Positions 62,667 to 64,000 of a stretch of DNA of 64,000 bases are shown here, piece after piece. The translations under genes were made by a program, and so were the position numbers. The stretch's first letter is position 1; each line of letters opens with the position of its first letter. The stretch comes from an uncultured Pseudomonadales bacterium (GTDB lineage: Bacteria; Pseudomonadota; Gammaproteobacteria; Pseudomonadales; Azotimanducaceae): NCBI GenBank assembly GCA_951813515.1, contig OX638346.1, positions 1,295,617 through 1,359,616 of the forward strand, given 5' to 3'. The notes under the pieces are model-generated. The model worked only from the letters and a program-made list of their open reading frames with translations. It did not search any database and was not told the origin of the DNA.

Positions 62667-62682
62667 AGCAACAACCGTGCCA
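62667..62682 (-). promoter_or_regulatory. Sigma-54 (RpoN) promoter element of the nitrate operon
   Basis: TGGCACGGTTGTTGCT on the reverse strand is a perfect match to TGGCACG-N4-TTGCW. The expected transcription start is at about 62656, two bases before the nirB ATG. A TGCACC half-site at 62739-62744 might belong to an NtrC-type activator site but lacks a good second half. Confidence 0.75.
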
Positions 62683-62739
62683 GCACATAAACCACGCGTT
62701 AATCAGAAACTTAGGTTCTCTCAACGCTGGGATTTTGCT

Positions 62740-63069
62740 GCACCATGTAATTGGTTCCGCACTGCTATGAGGCAGAACGGCTTCCGCGTCCTCTACGGCG
62801 CACCACCGACCTCGTCCAGCGCCTGCACCCTCGAAGCCGCCATCCGGAAGCTCGACAAGAACCACCTCCTCATCCTCGACGACATCGCGCACGTGCGAAA
62901 GGACCAGGCCGAGACCAGCGCCCTGTTCGAACTCGTCAGCTCGCGCTACGAGCGCCGCTCCATGCTTATCACCGAAAATCAGCCGTTCGGCGAGTGGGGA
63001 TCTGGGCCGCAACTGCGGGTGGCGCGGCGGGGCGGCCATGGCGGCAGACGAAACAGAAGCAGCAGATGA
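62740..63069 (+). pseudogene. Decayed IS21 istB (transposition helper ATPase) fragment
   Basis: The forward strand encodes GSALL/RQNGFRVLY, then, in another frame, RTTDLVQRL, then TLEAAIRKLDKNHLLILDDIAHVRKDQAETSALFELVSSRYERRSMLITENQPFGEW in the first frame. These are consecutive IstB blocks with Walker B LILDD, broken by at least two frameshifts. The P-loop half and the C-terminus (IDRLVHHATIFE region) are missing, as is istA. It marks the boundary between the nitrate island and rdgB. Confidence 0.75.
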
Positions 63070-63077
63070 ACGCGCAC

Positions 63078-63105
63078 CTGACCAATATTTGGTTCGGAGT
63101 AAAAT
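63078..63105 (+). promoter_or_regulatory. Candidate promoter for rdgB-hemW
   Basis: CTGACC and TAAAAT are spaced by 16 bp, 36 bp upstream of the rdgB ATG. A promoter is expected here because the upstream operon part has been separated from rdgB. Confidence 0.35.
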
Positions 63106-63140
63106 GCCGGAGTAAACGCAGCTTGTGGGGGGCCGATCAT

Positions 63141-63770
63141 ATGGACGGCATGAACCAGGCTCAGGCACTGCCCCGGCAAGTGACTGTTCTCGCCAGCGCC
63201 AACGCGGGCAAACTGGCAGAACTCTCCAGTCTGCTGGTCCCCGCCGGCATCGAGCTGCGTCCGATGACGGCATTCGGCCTGGAGTCGCCCGAGGAAGACG
63301 GGGCGACGTTCATCGAGAACGCGTTGATCAAGGCGCGCCATGCCTCTTCGGCTACGGGCCTGCCCGCGATCGCCGACGACTCCGGCCTGGTCGTTCCGGC
63401 CCTCGGCGGCGCGCCCGGTCTCCTGTCATCAAGGTATTCCGGTGAAGGCGCAACGGCCGAGGGCAACAACCAGCGTCTCATCGCGGCACTCGACGGGATC
63501 GAGGACCGCCGCGCGCATTTCTACTGTGCACTGGTGTACATCGAACGCGTGGACGACCCGGCCCCGGTAGTCGCCACCGCTGCGTGGAACGGCCTGATTG
63601 TGGACACCCCGAGGGGAACGCACGGGTTCGGATATGACCCGCACTTCTTCGTACCCGAGTTCAAGGCGACTGCCGCCGAACTCGAGCCGCACACCAAGAA
63701 CGCGCACAGCCATCGCGGCCTCGCCGCCAGGCGCCTCGCTGCAGCCCTTCGCCAGCGGGACGCGCCATGA
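63141..63770 (+). CDS. rdgB: XTP/dITP diphosphatase (RdgB/HAM1)
   Basis: 209 residues from ATG 63141; ATG 63150 is an alternative. VTVLASANAGKLAELSSLL, ESPEEDGATFIENALIKARHAS, IADDSGLVVPALGGAPGLLSSRYSG and GTHGFGYDPHFFVPEF are the HAM1 signatures, with metal-binding E and D residues. It removes non-canonical purine nucleotides. hemW overlaps its stop (ATGA). In related genomes it directly follows the DUF4426 gene. Confidence 0.94.
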   Translation: MDGMNQAQALPRQVTVLASANAGKLAELSSLLVPAGIELRPMTAFGLESPEEDGATFIENALIKARHASSATGLPAIADDSGLVVPALGGAPGLLSSRYSGEGATAEGNNQRLIAALDGIEDRRAHFYCALVYIERVDDPAPVVATAAWNGLIVDTPRGTHGFGYDPHFFVPEFKATAAELEPHTKNAHSHRGLAARRLAAALRQRDAP

Positions 63771-64000
63771 GCGGCCTTTATGTGCACATCCCGTGGTGCG
63801 TGCGCAAGTGCCCATACTGCGACTTCAACTCCCACGCGCTCAATCGAGCATTGCCGGAGGCGGACTACGTCGACGCCCTGCTCGCCGACTTCGCGCGTGA
63901 ACGCGAGCGCATGCCGTTCGACATCGCATCCGTCTATTTCGGCGGTGGCACGCCGAGCCTGCTGCCGGCGCGTGGCTTCGCGCGGCTGCTCGACGCATTC
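63767..64000 (+). CDS. hemW: HemW radical-SAM haem chaperone, N-terminal part
   Basis: 78 residues visible: MSGLYVHIPWCVRKCPYCDFNSHA holds the radical-SAM CxxxCxxC (C11, C15, C18), followed by the YFGGGTPSLL SAM-binding motif. HemW, formerly called an anaerobic coproporphyrinogen oxidase-like protein, inserts haem into targets. Runs off the end of the window; overlaps rdgB. Confidence 0.92.
   Translation, partial: MSGLYVHIPWCVRKCPYCDFNSHALNRALPEADYVDALLADFARERERMPFDIASVYFGGGTPSLLPARGFARLLDAF

Noticed and set aside
62735..62765. NtrC site upstream of the sigma-54 promoter
   Set aside because: Only a TGCACC half-site; the second half and spacing do not fit TGCACC-N5-GGTGCA.
1..64000. tRNA or rRNA genes
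   Set aside because: No T-loop/acceptor combinations or rRNA signatures were recognised by reading; a tRNAscan run could still find one.

Overview
The window reads as chromosome of a GC-rich gammaproteobacterium. Three conserved gene orders support this: trpS-scpA-scpB-rluB; gyrA-serC-pheA-hisC-tyrA-cmk-rpsA-ihfB-lapA; and pilT-yggS-proC-yggT-metX-metW-DUF4426 ... rdgB-hemW. All three are close to the Pseudomonas arrangement. Two Na+/H+ antiporters (NhaA, NhaD), a sodium-solute symporter and many oxygenase, CoA-transferase and amidohydrolase genes suggest a marine, possibly host-associated, heterotroph; that part is inference. No tRNA, rRNA, prophage or CRISPR array was recognised.

Layout. 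0-6.5 kb: core genes (yciB start, yciO, trpS, scpAB, rluB, ubiG, an MtaD-type deaminase). 6.6-23 kb: an accessory block lying between the deaminase gene and gyrA. It holds an amidohydrolase, three phytanoyl-CoA dioxygenase-like genes, a broken vapBC pair, an Lrp regulator facing a lysine-catabolism pair (saccharopine/lysine dehydrogenase plus aminoadipate-semialdehyde dehydrogenase), a DUF3604 protein, an oxidoreductase, a double-domain CoA transferase and an XRE/nucleotidyltransferase pair with a perfect operator palindrome. 23-33 kb: the gyrA to lapA supra-operon for DNA topology, serine and aromatic amino acids, and translation; aroA and lapB are missing from their usual places. 33-44.5 kb: mixed accessory genes (cytochrome c', cytochrome b561 plus NhaD, acetolactate-synthase-like enzyme, enoyl-CoA hydratase, PatB, NhaA, SSS symporter, PIN/Phd toxin-antitoxin). 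44.7-52.3 kb: argD-argF, pilT and the yggS to DUF4426 run.

52.3-62.7 kb is a complete nitrate-assimilation operon read leftward: nirB, nirD, nitrate reductase catalytic subunit, a fused DmsB-DmsC-type iron-sulfur/membrane subunit, a nitrate MFS transporter, and a PP2C phosphatase-Ser/Thr kinase fusion. A perfect sigma-54 -24/-12 element lies directly in front of nirB. The island splits the DUF4426-rdgB junction and is bordered on the rdgB side by a decayed IS21 istB. The BC fusion suggests that cytoplasmic nitrate reduction may draw electrons from the quinol pool.

The spacers carry at least three families of short dispersed repeats. One is a 45-bp palindromic unit, five times in tandem at 43.4 kb, which also sits inside the coding sequences of the nitrate reductase and nirD. 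The second is a REP-like element with inverted CATGGAACAA ends (copies at 14.0, 22.8 and 29.1 kb, and one split by the 45-bp array at 43.4 kb). The third is a 55-bp element at 12.9 and 33.7 kb.
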